DNA of 64,000 bases from Sabulibacter ruber (GCF_017355955.1 NZ_JAFFID010000001.1:1922001-1986000); one strand, 5' to 3'; shown: positions 27,085-36,646, numbered from the stretch's first letter. Made by a program: numbers and translations. The notes: generated by a model not told the origin, from the sequence alone.

Positions 27085-28314
27085 TTAGTTACTCACAATG
27101 TTCAGCGTTTTGGCATCCGTCACGCCGTTGATGGAGAGGGTGATGTCATAGGTTCCGCCGGTAGCCACCAGGAAGTTCTCGTTGGTTCCCGGATTGCTGA
27201 TCTTACCGCTGGTGAAGGCCTCACCGGTACGGGCCAGATTATTGTTGTAGAAGAACATGAGACCACCCCAGGTGCCGTTTTCCAGAATCACGAACTCACG
27301 GCCCTCAATTAAGCGTACGTCCTCCCATGTCCAGGTGTAGGTGTTTCCGTTCAGGGTTGGCAGCTTCACCTCATACGGCTCATTCCAGGCACCCTCTGCC
27401 CCAGAAGGCAGGTAATACGCATTCCCGAAGAAACCCACCTGGGTATTGGCGTAGTTGATAAGCAGATCGCCGGTTCTGATTTTTGTTTCCTTCCAGGCCC
27501 CAGTAGCAGCCGTGTATTTTAGGCGAACCGTGAACATGCCGTTATCATGGTTGGGAATGTTGTCTGTGTAATATCCAATGTTATTTATTCTGGTATCCCA
27601 GGCTACCCCGTAGTTGGGCACGCCAAAGTTGGTGAAAGTGACAATGTTGTTATCATTGAACACCTCCCATCCGTTGCCAATTCTGTACCGATAACCGGCA
27701 GCCCCTTTCAAAGGAATGTTTTTGGCTTCAAATACCGTAGAATCTTTAGAAGTATACACCATGGGCAAGGCGGTACTGGTGGCCCATTGGCCAGGAGTAG
27801 CATCCCCAATGATATTGCCTTGGACTCTTACCATTCTGAAAGTCTTGTCATTAGAGTTCACAAAAACGTAGTACAGGCCTTCATCGGTCACCTGAATAGC
27901 CGGAGCATTTGCCTCTAAGGTGCCATAGATGAATTCATCTGTGAAACCGGTGTGCCCGGCACTGGTTCCTACGCCACGGGTACCCCCGCCTACTGCGCCA
28001 TATACCGTACTCACTCCTTCTTTTGCCTCAGTAAACTGAAGGGTACTGTTGGCCCCTACGTACATGAACTGGCCGTAAATGCCCGGCATGTTATTGACTT
28101 TAGCTCCTTTACCGGGATCCAGTACGGCCCGGTTCATACGGGCAGTAGGATCAGTTGCCGCGGAGGCAATGGTGTTAGAGCCATACACGTACATTCCTTC
28201 CAGTTTAGGTTCCAGAGGCACCCCATCCGGGATCTCGTTCTCTTCAAAGCAGGAGAAGAGCGTAAAAGATAGAAGCGTGAGCAGAAGAAACTGCTTCAAC
28301 TGTATTTTAAACAT
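27085..28314 (-). CDS. Surface glycan-binding lipoprotein in the SusE/SusF position
   Basis: A 409-residue lipoprotein. The signal ends LLSFTLFSC (Cys22), followed by an acidic FEENEIPDG that resembles the export signal for the cell surface in Bacteroidota. The mature part is beta-rich with several aromatic and Asn/Gly-rich blocks (GNGWEVFNDNN, IGYYTDNIPNHDNGMFTVRL, YTWTWEDVRLIEG), as in the carbohydrate-binding modules of SusE and SusF. Its position 45 bases after SusD and its length support a starch- or glucan-binding role at the surface. No catalytic motif is visible. I would not give it a gene symbol because sequence similarity to SusE proper is modest. Confidence 0.8.
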   Translation of the reverse strand: MFKIQLKQFLLLTLLSFTLFSCFEENEIPDGVPLEPKLEGMYVYGSNTIASAATDPTARMNRAVLDPGKGAKVNNMPGIYGQFMYVGANSTLQFTEAKEGVSTVYGAVGGGTRGVGTSAGHTGFTDEFIYGTLEANAPAIQVTDEGLYYVFVNSNDKTFRMVRVQGNIIGDATPGQWATSTALPMVYTSKDSTVFEAKNIPLKGAAGYRYRIGNGWEVFNDNNIVTFTNFGVPNYGVAWDTRINNIGYYTDNIPNHDNGMFTVRLKYTAATGAWKETKIRTGDLLINYANTQVGFFGNAYYLPSGAEGAWNEPYEVKLPTLNGNTYTWTWEDVRLIEGREFVILENGTWGGLMFFYNNNLARTGEAFTSGKISNPGTNENFLVATGGTYDITLSINGVTDAKTLNIVSN

Positions 28315-28359
28315 ATAGATCTTTCTATTGATGTTTCTGATTAGTCTTGAAACCTTTGA

Positions 28360-29916
28360 TTAGTACCCGGTGCTGCGGACCATATTAGGATTACTGTTCA
28401 ACTCCTGTAAAGGAATTGGATAGTAGTAATCGCGGGCTTGGAAGATAACTGGTCCGGTCTGGGTTTTGTAGCGCACGTTGTATTTCAGAACCTCCTCTTC
28501 CACAATACCCCAGCGTACGATGTCATACCAGCGATGGCCTTCGGCAAAGAGCTCCTTAAAGCGCTCTTCCCTTATGATACCCTGCAAGGCGGTTCCAGTC
28601 AGGTTCTGCAAATCAACAGACGGTTGCGGCGTATTAGGATTAAGGTTGTAAGCTCTTCTGCGTACTTTGTTCACGTATTCCAGCGCCACGGCATCATTTC
28701 CTAAATTATTCATCACCTCGGCATACATCAGGTACACATCCGCCAGGCGCATGATAATGATGTTGGTGCCGCTGTTCCGGTTAGTGGTGTTCACGGAGTA
28801 GTCCTGCGGAACATATTTCCGGAAGCTGTGACCGGTCATGTTGAATTCGCTCACTCCAGCGGGCTTCATGCTTCCATCATCAGTAGCAACCAGGTCTGCC
28901 GGATCATAGGTAGCAATTCTGAGGCGTGGATCTGTACCGAACCGTTCAATATTCACTGCGTGCGGCGTTACGTTGCTCCAGCCTCTGCCCGGAGGAGCCA
29001 ATGACAGTGCAATGCCAGAGCCAAGCCCGTTTTCCCAGATGTTCTGCTGCATGTCTACGGTGTAATTTAACTCCCACAGAGACTCAGAACTAAACTCGTT
29101 TTTGCCCTGGAACAGGTCATTGTACCGCTCAAATGGCACCAGTGCGTAGTTGGAGTTATTGATGATTTCCTCAAAATAAGGTCTGGCCAAGGCGTCTTCC
29201 CCCATGTACAGGTACACTTGCCCCAGAAAACCCTTCGCAGCAAACTTGTTTACTCGAGCAATGTTGTTGGCATCCCAGGAAGGAGGCAGAGCGGCTTCAG
29301 CTGCTTTGAAATCAGCCAAAATCTGGTTGTATATTTGCTCTACTGTGGCTCTGGGCTGCATCAGTTCCTCGCGAGTGGTGGCTACTTTCAGGATCAGCGG
29401 TACAGCCAGCACCGTTTTGTTTCTGTCATAGGTAGACTCACCCCAAAGCCTTACCAGGTGGAAGTATGCAAATGCTCTCAGGAACTGCGCCTGTCCTACA
29501 ATCTGGTCTAACCGCTCACGGGTAGCCGCATTGGGGTTGTTGGCTTCAATGAACTTGGGTGCATTTTCCAGGACGTCATTGGCGCGGGCTATAACTCTGT
29601 ACCAGCCTCTCCAGGCTACGAGTACGTTCCCGTCGCCCACGGTTACTTCGTTTCGGGCTTGAGCATTCCAGTAATCAGACTCATGAGGCAGTGCCAGCAA
29701 GGTCTCCACGTAGAACGTTTGCCCATATAAGTCTAAGCTTTTCACGGCTGAATAAACCGAGTTCAGGGCCAGATCAAAGTTCTCCACCTTGGAGTAAAAA
29801 TTACCGGAACTCAGCTCATTCTCATTCTGCACATCCAGGAAGTCATCTTCAGAACAACTGCTGAAGCAAGCCGCTACCGTGAGAAACGTAAATACAAATC
29901 TTTTTATGTTCTTCAT
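28360..29916 (-). CDS. susD: SusD/RagB-family nutrient-binding outer-membrane lipoprotein
   Basis: A 518-residue lipoprotein that caps the SusC transporter and binds oligosaccharide at the cell surface. The signal ends FSSC (Cys21), followed by SEDDFLDVQNENELSSGNFY, the standard SusD N-terminus. The helical TPR-like core includes QAQFLRAFAYFHLVRLWG, AAKGFLGQVYLYMG and, near the C-terminus, RLADVYLMYAEVMNNLGN, REERFKELFAEGHRWYDIVRWG and the terminal IPLQELNSNPNM. Every landmark of the family is present at normal length. It starts 30 bases after the SusC stop codon and is surely in one operon with it. Confidence 0.96.
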   Translation of the reverse strand: MKNIKRFVFTFLTVAACFSSCSEDDFLDVQNENELSSGNFYSKVENFDLALNSVYSAVKSLDLYGQTFYVETLLALPHESDYWNAQARNEVTVGDGNVLVAWRGWYRVIARANDVLENAPKFIEANNPNAATRERLDQIVGQAQFLRAFAYFHLVRLWGESTYDRNKTVLAVPLILKVATTREELMQPRATVEQIYNQILADFKAAEAALPPSWDANNIARVNKFAAKGFLGQVYLYMGEDALARPYFEEIINNSNYALVPFERYNDLFQGKNEFSSESLWELNYTVDMQQNIWENGLGSGIALSLAPPGRGWSNVTPHAVNIERFGTDPRLRIATYDPADLVATDDGSMKPAGVSEFNMTGHSFRKYVPQDYSVNTTNRNSGTNIIIMRLADVYLMYAEVMNNLGNDAVALEYVNKVRRRAYNLNPNTPQPSVDLQNLTGTALQGIIREERFKELFAEGHRWYDIVRWGIVEEEVLKYNVRYKTQTGPVIFQARDYYYPIPLQELNSNPNMVRSTGY

Positions 29917-29946
29917 TTTAATTCTTCTGTTTAGGAATTGCCCTGC

Positions 29947-32900
29947 TTAAAACTTCACTTCTAACCCGCCGGTCACGGTACGCACCTGTGGATACATGCC
30001 ATAGTCAATGCCCCGACTGATGTTGGAACCGGCAATCTCCGGATCAAGGCCAGAATATTTAGTGAAAGTCAGGATGTTGTTGGCGTTCAGGAAAATTCTC
30101 ACGCCGCTCAGGCGTACTGGAGTTAAGACTCTTGCCGGAACATTGTAGCCAATCTGGATATTCCGCAGTTTCAGGTAAGAACCGTCTTCAATAAAATAAG
30201 AAGAGGGTCTGCTGAAGTTACCGTTAGGGTCACTCCCAATGTTTCTGGGGTTTTTGGTGTGGTTTTCGGGAGTCCAGGCCTCAAAGATATCTGTAGTGGT
30301 GTTGTAGTCACCGTAGAAGTTGCGTGCGTACGCTTTGTTGGCATTGAATACATCTACTCCTTGAACTCCCTGAAACTGTAGCGCAATGTCTAATGATTTG
30401 TTGAAGACCACGCCAATATTGAAGGCGTATGTCATTTTTGGCCACGGATTACCAAGGATTACACGGTCATCTACTGTAATTTCTCCGTCGCCGTTGATGT
30501 CACGGTACATGAAATCGCCGGGACCGGTACCAGCCTCCTGGTAGATACCATCTGGGGCCCAAGTATTAACAGCGTACACATCGGCGGGAGAGTTCAGCAT
30601 TTGCTGCACTTCATAGCCGTAGAAGCTTGAAACAGGTAGGCCTGCCACAGTTCTGGTCATTCCTCCAATTACCCCGGCACCACCGCCAATGATTTCTCCG
30701 CCTTCGCCCAGGTAGGTCAATTCATTTTTCATGAAAGAGGTGTTTCCGCTCACGTTGATGTCAAACTTGCGGAAGGTGGTGGTGTAGCCTAACTCCAGGT
30801 CAACTCCTCTGTTGCGCATGGTCCCGATGTTGATGGGCGGGTTTACTGGGTATTGATTATGCACGGCCACTCCCACGGAGGTTGGCAATGGCACAGAGAA
30901 CAACAAATCTTTGGTGTCTTTGATGTAGTAATCAAACGAGAATCTAAGCTTGTTCTGGAAAGCGGTAAGGTCTAAACCTATGTCATGCATGGTCACTTCT
31001 TCCCACTTCACTTCCTCGTTCGGGAATCGGCTGATGAAGAATCCGGCTACTCTATTCTGGCCGGCAGCATCAAAGGCGTAAGAATCAAACTGCGAGGTGT
31101 AGGTCTTCAACCATCCGTAGGCCGGAATAGCGTCAGATCCCAAGGTACCCGTGCTCGCTCTTACTTTTAAAGTAGTGATGTAAGGTACATTCTGGAAGAA
31201 TTTTTCATTTGAAATTACCCAACCTGCCGAGAATGAAGGGAATACGCCCCACGCATTCTTAGGTCCGAACGCCGGCACAGAGGCATCTCTCCTGATATTG
31301 GCTTCAAACAGATATTTCTCATTGAAATTGTAGCTCAAGCGCCCGAACTGGGAAAGTGTTCTGGCCATGTAGCGGTTCTGGCGGTCTGTGGTGTTAAAGG
31401 TACCGGTAGCCAGATTTAAGCTCCAGGCCACATCTACTGGAAACTGATTCCCTGTCACGTTAAAATGGGTGGTTTTGTATTGAGTTGCCTCGTAACCGCC
31501 CATTAGCTTGAAGTTATGCTTGCCAAACGATCTTTCGTAAGTACCCAAAAAGAAACCGGTAAGGCTTTCATCTTTGGCACTGCTATAGGTTAAAGCAGCA
31601 TTAGGATTAGCGAAAGCCCCGTAATTGAAAGCTTCAAAGAACTGCTCTCCCATGTAACCGGTATACCCATATCCCACGGTTCCTCTTAAGGTAAGCCCCG
31701 CCAAAGGAGTAGCTTCCAGGTACATGTTACCATCCAGGCGATTGTAACTGCGGGTTTCATGTTGCTGGTATTGGGTAGCCACCGGGTTTGGTCCTTGGAA
31801 GAAAGCCGGACCTCTACCCCAGCCGCCAAACTGGTTTGTCTCATCCCGCACAGGCATTATGGGCAAAGAACGGTAAGGAATACCCCCAGAATAGTTCTCG
31901 TTGAAGTTATTGATTGGGTCTTCAATCACTTTAGATAATAGCGCGCTTTCACCTAGTTTCAGCCATTTGGTGAGTTTGAAGTCTGAGTTGATTCTGGCGC
32001 TTAGCCTTTTGTAGGTATTTTTAAGAAGTAGCCCATTTTCATCATCATACCCCAAAGACATATAGAAATTAGAATTGTCATCTCCTTTGGAGAGGGAAAA
32101 ATCATAAGACTGAATCATGCCGCTACCACCATAGTACTCATTAATCCAATCGGTATCAGGATTATTGGGGTTGTCTAAGATGGCGTAAGGCGTTTGTCCG
32201 GCGTTGACCATCGCCTGCTTCTTATATTTGACGTAGTCTGCGCCTCTAAGAAGCTCAGGCAATTCAATGGGAGATCTTCTTCCTACAGATGCTTTGAAGT
32301 TAGCCTGCAGTTTGCCTTTCCCCCTTTTGGTTGTTACCAAAATAACCCCATGGGCCGCTTTGGCACCATAGATGGCGGCAGAAGCAGCGTCTTTCAAGAT
32401 CTCAATGGACTCCACATCCTCGATGTTGAAGTGGTTACCCGGCCCCATCCTGATACCGTCTACTACCCACAGCGGCTCAGTATTATTTATAGAACCAACC
32501 CCTCTGATGTGGATGGTAGGTGCCTGCCCCGGTGCTCCCCCGTTCTGGGTAATATTCACCCCTGCGGCCTGCCCTTGTAAGGCCTGGTCAATACGGGTGA
32601 GCGATTTGTTTTCCAATGCTTCCGTTTTAACAGAAGAAATAGAGCCTGTAACGTTAGACCTCTTCTGAACGCCGTAACCTACTACCACAACCTCATCAAG
32701 CACATCGGCCTGAGAAGAAAGAGCTACATTGATTTGTGATCTTCCGTTTACCGGAACCCGTTGGGTGGCGTACCCAATGTACGAGACCACCAGCACCGAA
32801 TTAGTGGCACTGGGAACCGTGATGCTGAACAGGCCATTGGCATCTGTGGCCGTGGCAGTGGTGGCACCTTCCACCGACACCGTTACGCCAATAAGAGCCT

Positions 32901-33042
32901 CTCCGGTGTTGGCATCGGAGGCTCTTCCTGTTACTGTTAAACCTTGGGTTGGTACCTGTACACGCATGTCGGCCATGGCAGTAAAGCCCACCATGACCAA
33001 AAGCGCGACTACCAAACTACACACTCCATAGAATTGCTTCAT
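29947..33042 (-). CDS. susC: SusC/RagA-family TonB-linked outer-membrane transporter
   Basis: A 1,031-residue outer-membrane transporter that imports oligosaccharides with TonB energy. Order of parts: signal peptide (about 1-25), carboxypeptidase-regulatory-like domain (35-112, GLTVTGRASDANTGEALIG), a TonB-box-like DEVVVVGYG (115-123), plug domain (about 125-240, with GSISSVKTEALENKSL and the family block PLWVVDGIRMG), then the 22-strand barrel up to the C-terminal Phe. Length and signatures fit SusC rather than a siderophore receptor. It is the first gene of the locus, so the 667 bases upstream hold the main promoter. Confidence 0.96.
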   Translation of the reverse strand: MKQFYGVCSLVVALLVMVGFTAMADMRVQVPTQGLTVTGRASDANTGEALIGVTVSVEGATTATATDANGLFSITVPSATNSVLVVSYIGYATQRVPVNGRSQINVALSSQADVLDEVVVVGYGVQKRSNVTGSISSVKTEALENKSLTRIDQALQGQAAGVNITQNGGAPGQAPTIHIRGVGSINNTEPLWVVDGIRMGPGNHFNIEDVESIEILKDAASAAIYGAKAAHGVILVTTKRGKGKLQANFKASVGRRSPIELPELLRGADYVKYKKQAMVNAGQTPYAILDNPNNPDTDWINEYYGGSGMIQSYDFSLSKGDDNSNFYMSLGYDDENGLLLKNTYKRLSARINSDFKLTKWLKLGESALLSKVIEDPINNFNENYSGGIPYRSLPIMPVRDETNQFGGWGRGPAFFQGPNPVATQYQQHETRSYNRLDGNMYLEATPLAGLTLRGTVGYGYTGYMGEQFFEAFNYGAFANPNAALTYSSAKDESLTGFFLGTYERSFGKHNFKLMGGYEATQYKTTHFNVTGNQFPVDVAWSLNLATGTFNTTDRQNRYMARTLSQFGRLSYNFNEKYLFEANIRRDASVPAFGPKNAWGVFPSFSAGWVISNEKFFQNVPYITTLKVRASTGTLGSDAIPAYGWLKTYTSQFDSYAFDAAGQNRVAGFFISRFPNEEVKWEEVTMHDIGLDLTAFQNKLRFSFDYYIKDTKDLLFSVPLPTSVGVAVHNQYPVNPPINIGTMRNRGVDLELGYTTTFRKFDINVSGNTSFMKNELTYLGEGGEIIGGGAGVIGGMTRTVAGLPVSSFYGYEVQQMLNSPADVYAVNTWAPDGIYQEAGTGPGDFMYRDINGDGEITVDDRVILGNPWPKMTYAFNIGVVFNKSLDIALQFQGVQGVDVFNANKAYARNFYGDYNTTTDIFEAWTPENHTKNPRNIGSDPNGNFSRPSSYFIEDGSYLKLRNIQIGYNVPARVLTPVRLSGVRIFLNANNILTFTKYSGLDPEIAGSNISRGIDYGMYPQVRTVTGGLEVKF

Positions 33043-33679
33043 TGGTCTCTTTCTGTTTTTGTCTGTTAAAGATGATTGATATGAAATGCTGATGCTCCGT
33101 TGGCAGAAAACCGATAATCTGTCTCATTACGTTGGTGTACTAATACTCAGCCGCAGGTCTGTAATTGACAAACTGTTAATAATTCTTCTACCAGAGCTAC
33201 CTTTTTTACACAAAGAAAATTTTAACCTATACTAACTTCAATAATTATATAAATAGTATAGAAAATATAGACTAAAACGACAGGTAATAAATTGACAGTT
33301 AATGAGTTAATAAAATCAAAAATATAGATTCCTTATTTATAGATTAGACAATATCATAGAGCTTAAAACGTCAATTTTTAGAATATTACCATTAAACCAC
33401 CTCCACCATTATTCATTTCGCAATCATGCAAAACACTCTTTAACCCTAAGCTTAGCATATATCATGCTTTCCCTTTTACTCTTCAAGATTAGGTCAGCAA
33501 CTCACCTTCAACAGGCCAAGTTTGCAGAACAGGTAAGGTGCCCAAAAGCATTTTCCTTGAATGAACTACTCAGATATGAAAGGCATGGGCAATGAACAGA
33601 CAGGTATTTGTTTTCTAATTTACACCTATCGGTTTTCAAGGTCCTTTCTAGAAAAAAAGCCTAAAACAAACCAAAGCCG
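33043..33679. promoter_or_regulatory. Upstream region of the sus-like locus
   Basis: A long AT-rich stretch before susC with no reading frame. It contains GTATAGAAAA (33256-33265) and a facing CTATAC (33227-33232), which make a loose inverted pair about 200 bases before susC. No TAnnTTTG box is visible for susC. Near 33636-33668 lies a weak copy of the dispersed palindrome. It is the natural target for the SusR-like regulator, as inference. Confidence 0.45.
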
Positions 33680-33687
33680 TACCTTTG
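33680..33687 (+). promoter_or_regulatory. -7 promoter box of the pseudouridine synthase gene
   Basis: TACCTTTG, matching TAnnTTTG, 22 bases before the TTG start at 33710. No clear -33 element. Confidence 0.5.
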
Positions 33688-33709
33688 CCTAACCATAAGC
33701 ATTATCCCC

Positions 33710-34315
33710 TTGATCTACCTGCTCCTCAACAAACCCTATGAAGTTCTCACCCAGTTTACAGATGAGAACAACCGCCGCACCCTGAAAGACTTTGTGCAGG
33801 TACCTAATGTGTATCCCGTAGGCAGGCTTGATTATGACAGCGAAGGCCTGGTTTTACTCACCGACGACAAGCAACTCCAGCACCGCCTCTCAGATCCTAA
33901 ATTCAAGGTGGAGAAGACCTATTGGGTGCAGGTGGAGGGAGTTCCAACAGAAGAAGCCTTGGACCAGTTAGAACGGGGCGTGCTCATCCAGGGCAAGAAA
34001 ACCACGCCCGCCAAAGCAAGACTATTGGAGAATGTCACGTTTTGGGAACGCTCCAAACCCATCCGGTTCCGGGCCAACATTCCTACTACGTGGGTGGAAA
34101 TCAAAATCTCACAAGGTATGAACCGGCAGGTGCGCAAGATGACCGCAGCCGTAGGGTTTCCAACGCTTCGGTTGGTACGGGTAGCCATTGGCCCGCTGCA
34201 ACTAGGAGATCTGCAGCCGGGTGAGTACCGGGAGTTGACATCAGAGGAAGTGAAGCAACTGAAAGGCTTGGCAAAGCCGGTGAATACGTTTGTAAGGCCC
34301 TACAAGAAAAGGTAG
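33710..34315 (+). CDS. rluE: rRNA pseudouridine synthase, RluE/RsuA family
   Basis: A 201-residue enzyme that turns a uridine of 23S rRNA (U2457 in the E. coli RluE case) into pseudouridine. It has the catalytic motif GRLDYDSEGLVLLT with Asp41, the N-terminal LLLNKPYEVLTQF and the C-terminal ISQGMNRQVRKMTAAVGFPTLRLVRVAIGPL. There is no S4 domain, as in RluE. The start is TTG at 33710, next to a promoter box; there is no in-frame ATG at the right place. Its TAG stop lies inside a palindromic repeat element (34311-34457). Confidence 0.9.
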   Translation: MIYLLLNKPYEVLTQFTDENNRRTLKDFVQVPNVYPVGRLDYDSEGLVLLTDDKQLQHRLSDPKFKVEKTYWVQVEGVPTEEALDQLERGVLIQGKKTTPAKARLLENVTFWERSKPIRFRANIPTTWVEIKISQGMNRQVRKMTAAVGFPTLRLVRVAIGPLQLGDLQPGEYRELTSEEVKQLKGLAKPVNTFVRPYKKR

Positions 34316-34457
34316 CGTCGTTACGGTGTAACGACGTGGTGCTACGAAGCTACCTTGTTCCAAATATCCCTGTCGCCATCTCTGCCACAGGAAGTTACAT
34401 CAGAAGTGAGCCTTTAAATTTCATAAAAGCAAGGCGTTACGGTGTAACGCCGCTACG
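34311..34457. repeat. Paired palindromic element, family C
   Basis: Two hairpins share the core GTTACGGTGTAAC: CGTCGTTAC/GTAACGACG at 34316-34336 and GGCGTTAC/GTAACGCC at 34433-34451. The T-A pair in the first is a G-C pair in the second, a compensatory change. GGTAGC at 34311 and GCTACC at 34349 enclose the first hairpin. The element begins at the rluE stop codon and is unrelated in sequence to families A and B. The rest of 34316-34662 holds a dispersed palindrome (34457-34493) and the dnaK control region. Confidence 0.75.
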
Positions 34458-34504
34458 TTTTGGCTTCCTTTTTCTGAAAAACAAGTCAAAAACGCAGACT
34501 TGCA

Positions 34505-34570
34505 TGACATTGTCCGTCAATTGTTCGTATAGAAAAACTTATTGCTTTTGCCAGAAATGACATTGTGTCA
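34505..34570 (+). promoter_or_regulatory. Tandem palindromic sites upstream of dnaK
   Basis: TGACATTGTCCGTCA (34505-34519) and TGACATTGTGTCA (34558-34570) share ATGACATTGT; the second is a perfect palindrome TGACA-TTG-TGTCA. Their centres are about 52 bases apart, near five helical turns, and they lie upstream of a sigma-54-like promoter, the usual place for activator binding. GTATAGAAAA (34527-34536) lies between them. Confidence 0.55.
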
Positions 34571-34592
34571 CAAATGAAGGCAAATCCGGCCT

Positions 34593-34608
34593 TGGCACAT
34601 GTCTTGTT
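34593..34608 (+). promoter_or_regulatory. Candidate sigma-54 promoter of dnaK
   Basis: TGGCAC (34593-34598), five bases, then TTGTT (34604-34608) fits the -24/-12 consensus TGGCAC-N5-TTGCW with one change in the -12 part. The predicted leader to the dnaK ATG is about 45 bases. A sigma-54 promoter for dnaK would be unusual. Confidence 0.55.
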
Positions 34609-34662
34609 AATAAGAGAGCAAACAAGTTTGAATCAGGAACTACAAAAATAAAACTATAGACA

Positions 34663-36594
34663 ATGGGAAAAATAATAGGCATTGACTTAGGAACTACCAA
34701 CTCTTGCGTTGCGGTAATGGAGGGTAACGAACCAGTGGTGATTCCGAACAGCGAAGGCCGCCGGACTACTCCGTCCATCGTGGCTTTCCTGGACAACGGG
34801 AACGGTGAGCGTAAAGTAGGTGATCCTGCCAAGCGTCAAGCTATCACTAACCCACAAAATACCATCGCGTCCATTAAGCGTTTTATGGGTCGCGGCTTTT
34901 CAGAAGTAAAAGACGAAACCAGCCACGTTTCTTATAACGTGCAGTCTGGCAGCAACAATACCGTGCGTGTTCAAATTGGCGACCGTCAGTTCACACCGCA
35001 GGAGATTTCTGCCATGGTTTTGCAAAAAATGAAGCAAACTGCTGAAGACTACCTGGGTACCACAGTAACCGAGGCGGTGATCACAGTTCCTGCTTACTTC
35101 AACGACGCACAACGTCAGGCTACGAAAGAAGCCGGACAGATTGCCGGGTTGGATGTAAAACGTATCATCAACGAGCCTACTGCCGCTGCCCTGGCGTACG
35201 GTTTGGATAAAAAACACGCTGACCAGAAAATCGCGGTATACGACTTAGGTGGTGGTACCTTCGATATCTCTGTTCTGGAGTTAGGTGACGGTGTGTTTGA
35301 AGTATTGTCTACCAACGGTGATACCCACCTGGGTGGTGACGACTTCGACCAAGTAATCATTAACTGGTTGGCAGATGAGTTCAAAGCCGAAGAAGGTATG
35401 GACTTACGTACTGACCCAATGGCATTGCAGCGTCTGAAAGAAGCTGCTGAAAAAGCAAAGATTGAGCTTTCCTCTTCTTCTGAGACGGAGATCAACCTGC
35501 CCTACATCACGGCTACCCAAACTGGTCCTAAGCACTTAGTGCGCAGACTGTCAAGAGCTAAGTTTGAGCAGTTAGCCGATGACCTGGTACGTCGTTCAAT
35601 GGAACCGGTTCGCAAGGCGTTACAAGACGCTGGCTTGCAGCCATCTGACATTGACGAAGTAATCCTGGTGGGTGGTTCTACCCGTATCCCAAGAATTCAG
35701 GAAGAAGTAGAGAAATTCTTCGGCAAGAAGCCATCTAAAGGGGTGAACCCAGACGAGGTGGTGGCCATTGGTGCCGCTATCCAAGGTGGTGTATTGACCG
35801 GTGAAGTGAAAGACGTGTTGTTGCTTGACGTAACTCCGCTTTCATTGGGTATCGAGACCATGGGTGGTGTGATGACCAAGTTGATTGAGGCCAACACAAC
35901 CATCCCAACCAAAAAGTCTGAGACCTTCTCAACCGCTTCAGACAACCAACCAAGCGTAGAAATCCACGTGTTGCAGGGTGAGCGCCCAATGGCCCGCGAC
36001 AACCGCACCATCGGTCGTTTCCACTTGTCAGACATTCCACCAGCACCACGCGGCGTTCCTCAGATCGAAGTAACCTTTGATATTGACGCCAACGGTATCC
36101 TGCACGTGTCTGCCAAAGACAAAGGAACTGGCAAGGAGCAGAAAATCAGAATTGAGGCTTCCTCTGGTCTGTCTGAGCAGGAAATTGAGCGCATGCGCAA
36201 AGAGGCTGAGGCCAACGCCGAGGCTGACCGCGTAGCCAAGGAGCAGGTAGAGAAAGTGAACCAGGCTGACTCTATGATCTTCCAGACCGAAAAGCAGCTG
36301 AAAGAGTACGGCGACAAACTTTCTGCCGGCAACAAAACTGCCATTGAGGGTGCCCTGGCTGATCTGAAGAAAGCGCACGAGTCTAAAGACATCGCCGCGA
36401 TTGACAGCGCTATGGAAAACATCAATAACGCTTGGCAGGCTGCCTCTCAGGAGATGTACAACGCCACCCAGGGTGCTGGCCAGCCAGGTCCAGACGCCGG
36501 GTTCGGCGGCGGACAGCCGGGCAGCAACGGTCAGGGAGCCGGCCAACCAGCCGGTGACAACGTGACCGACGTTGACTACGAAGAAGTGAAGTAA
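34663..36594 (+). CDS. dnaK: Molecular chaperone DnaK (Hsp70)
   Basis: The ATP-driven Hsp70 chaperone that works with DnaJ and GrpE. The 643-residue protein opens with [20 protein letters not shown] and has phosphate-loop motifs [13 protein letters not shown] and [19 protein letters not shown], the adenosine motif LVGGSTRIP, the linker [15 protein letters not shown], the peptide-binding domain and a lid ending in a Gly/Gln-rich tail and TDVDYEEVK. Length and motifs are textbook. dnaJ and grpE are not adjacent. Its codon use is visibly more biased (GGT, CGT, AAC) than that of neighbours, as expected of a highly expressed gene. Control seems to be through a sigma-54-like promoter with two upstream palindromes; no CIRCE element is seen. 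Confidence 0.98.
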   Translation: MGKIIGIDLGTTNSCVAVMEGNEPVVIPNSEGRRTTPSIVAFLDNGNGERKVGDPAKRQAITNPQNTIASIKRFMGRGFSEVKDETSHVSYNVQSGSNNTVRVQIGDRQFTPQEISAMVLQKMKQTAEDYLGTTVTEAVITVPAYFNDAQRQATKEAGQIAGLDVKRIINEPTAAALAYGLDKKHADQKIAVYDLGGGTFDISVLELGDGVFEVLSTNGDTHLGGDDFDQVIINWLADEFKAEEGMDLRTDPMALQRLKEAAEKAKIELSSSSETEINLPYITATQTGPKHLVRRLSRAKFEQLADDLVRRSMEPVRKALQDAGLQPSDIDEVILVGGSTRIPRIQEEVEKFFGKKPSKGVNPDEVVAIGAAIQGGVLTGEVKDVLLLDVTPLSLGIETMGGVMTKLIEANTTIPTKKSETFSTASDNQPSVEIHVLQGERPMARDNRTIGRFHLSDIPPAPRGVPQIEVTFDIDANGILHVSAKDKGTGKEQKIRIEASSGLSEQEIERMRKEAEANAEADRVAKEQVEKVNQADSMIFQTEKQLKEYGDKLSAGNKTAIEGALADLKKAHESKDIAAIDSAMENINNAWQAASQEMYNATQGAGQPGPDAGFGGGQPGSNGQGAGQPAGDNVTDVDYEEVK

Positions 36595-36615
36595 TTTAAA
36601 ATAGGTTTAGTTGAT

Positions 36616-36646
36616 AAAGCCTCACCGTACTACGGTGAGGCTTTTT
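36616..36646 (+). terminator. Intrinsic terminator of dnaK
   Basis: Stem AAAGCCTCACCG / CGGTGAGGCTTT with a short loop followed by TTTTTTG, about 20 bases after the stop codon. Confidence 0.88.

Noticed and set aside
34561..34662. CIRCE element upstream of dnaK
   Set aside because: The palindrome TGACATTGTGTCA is far shorter than CIRCE and has a different sequence.
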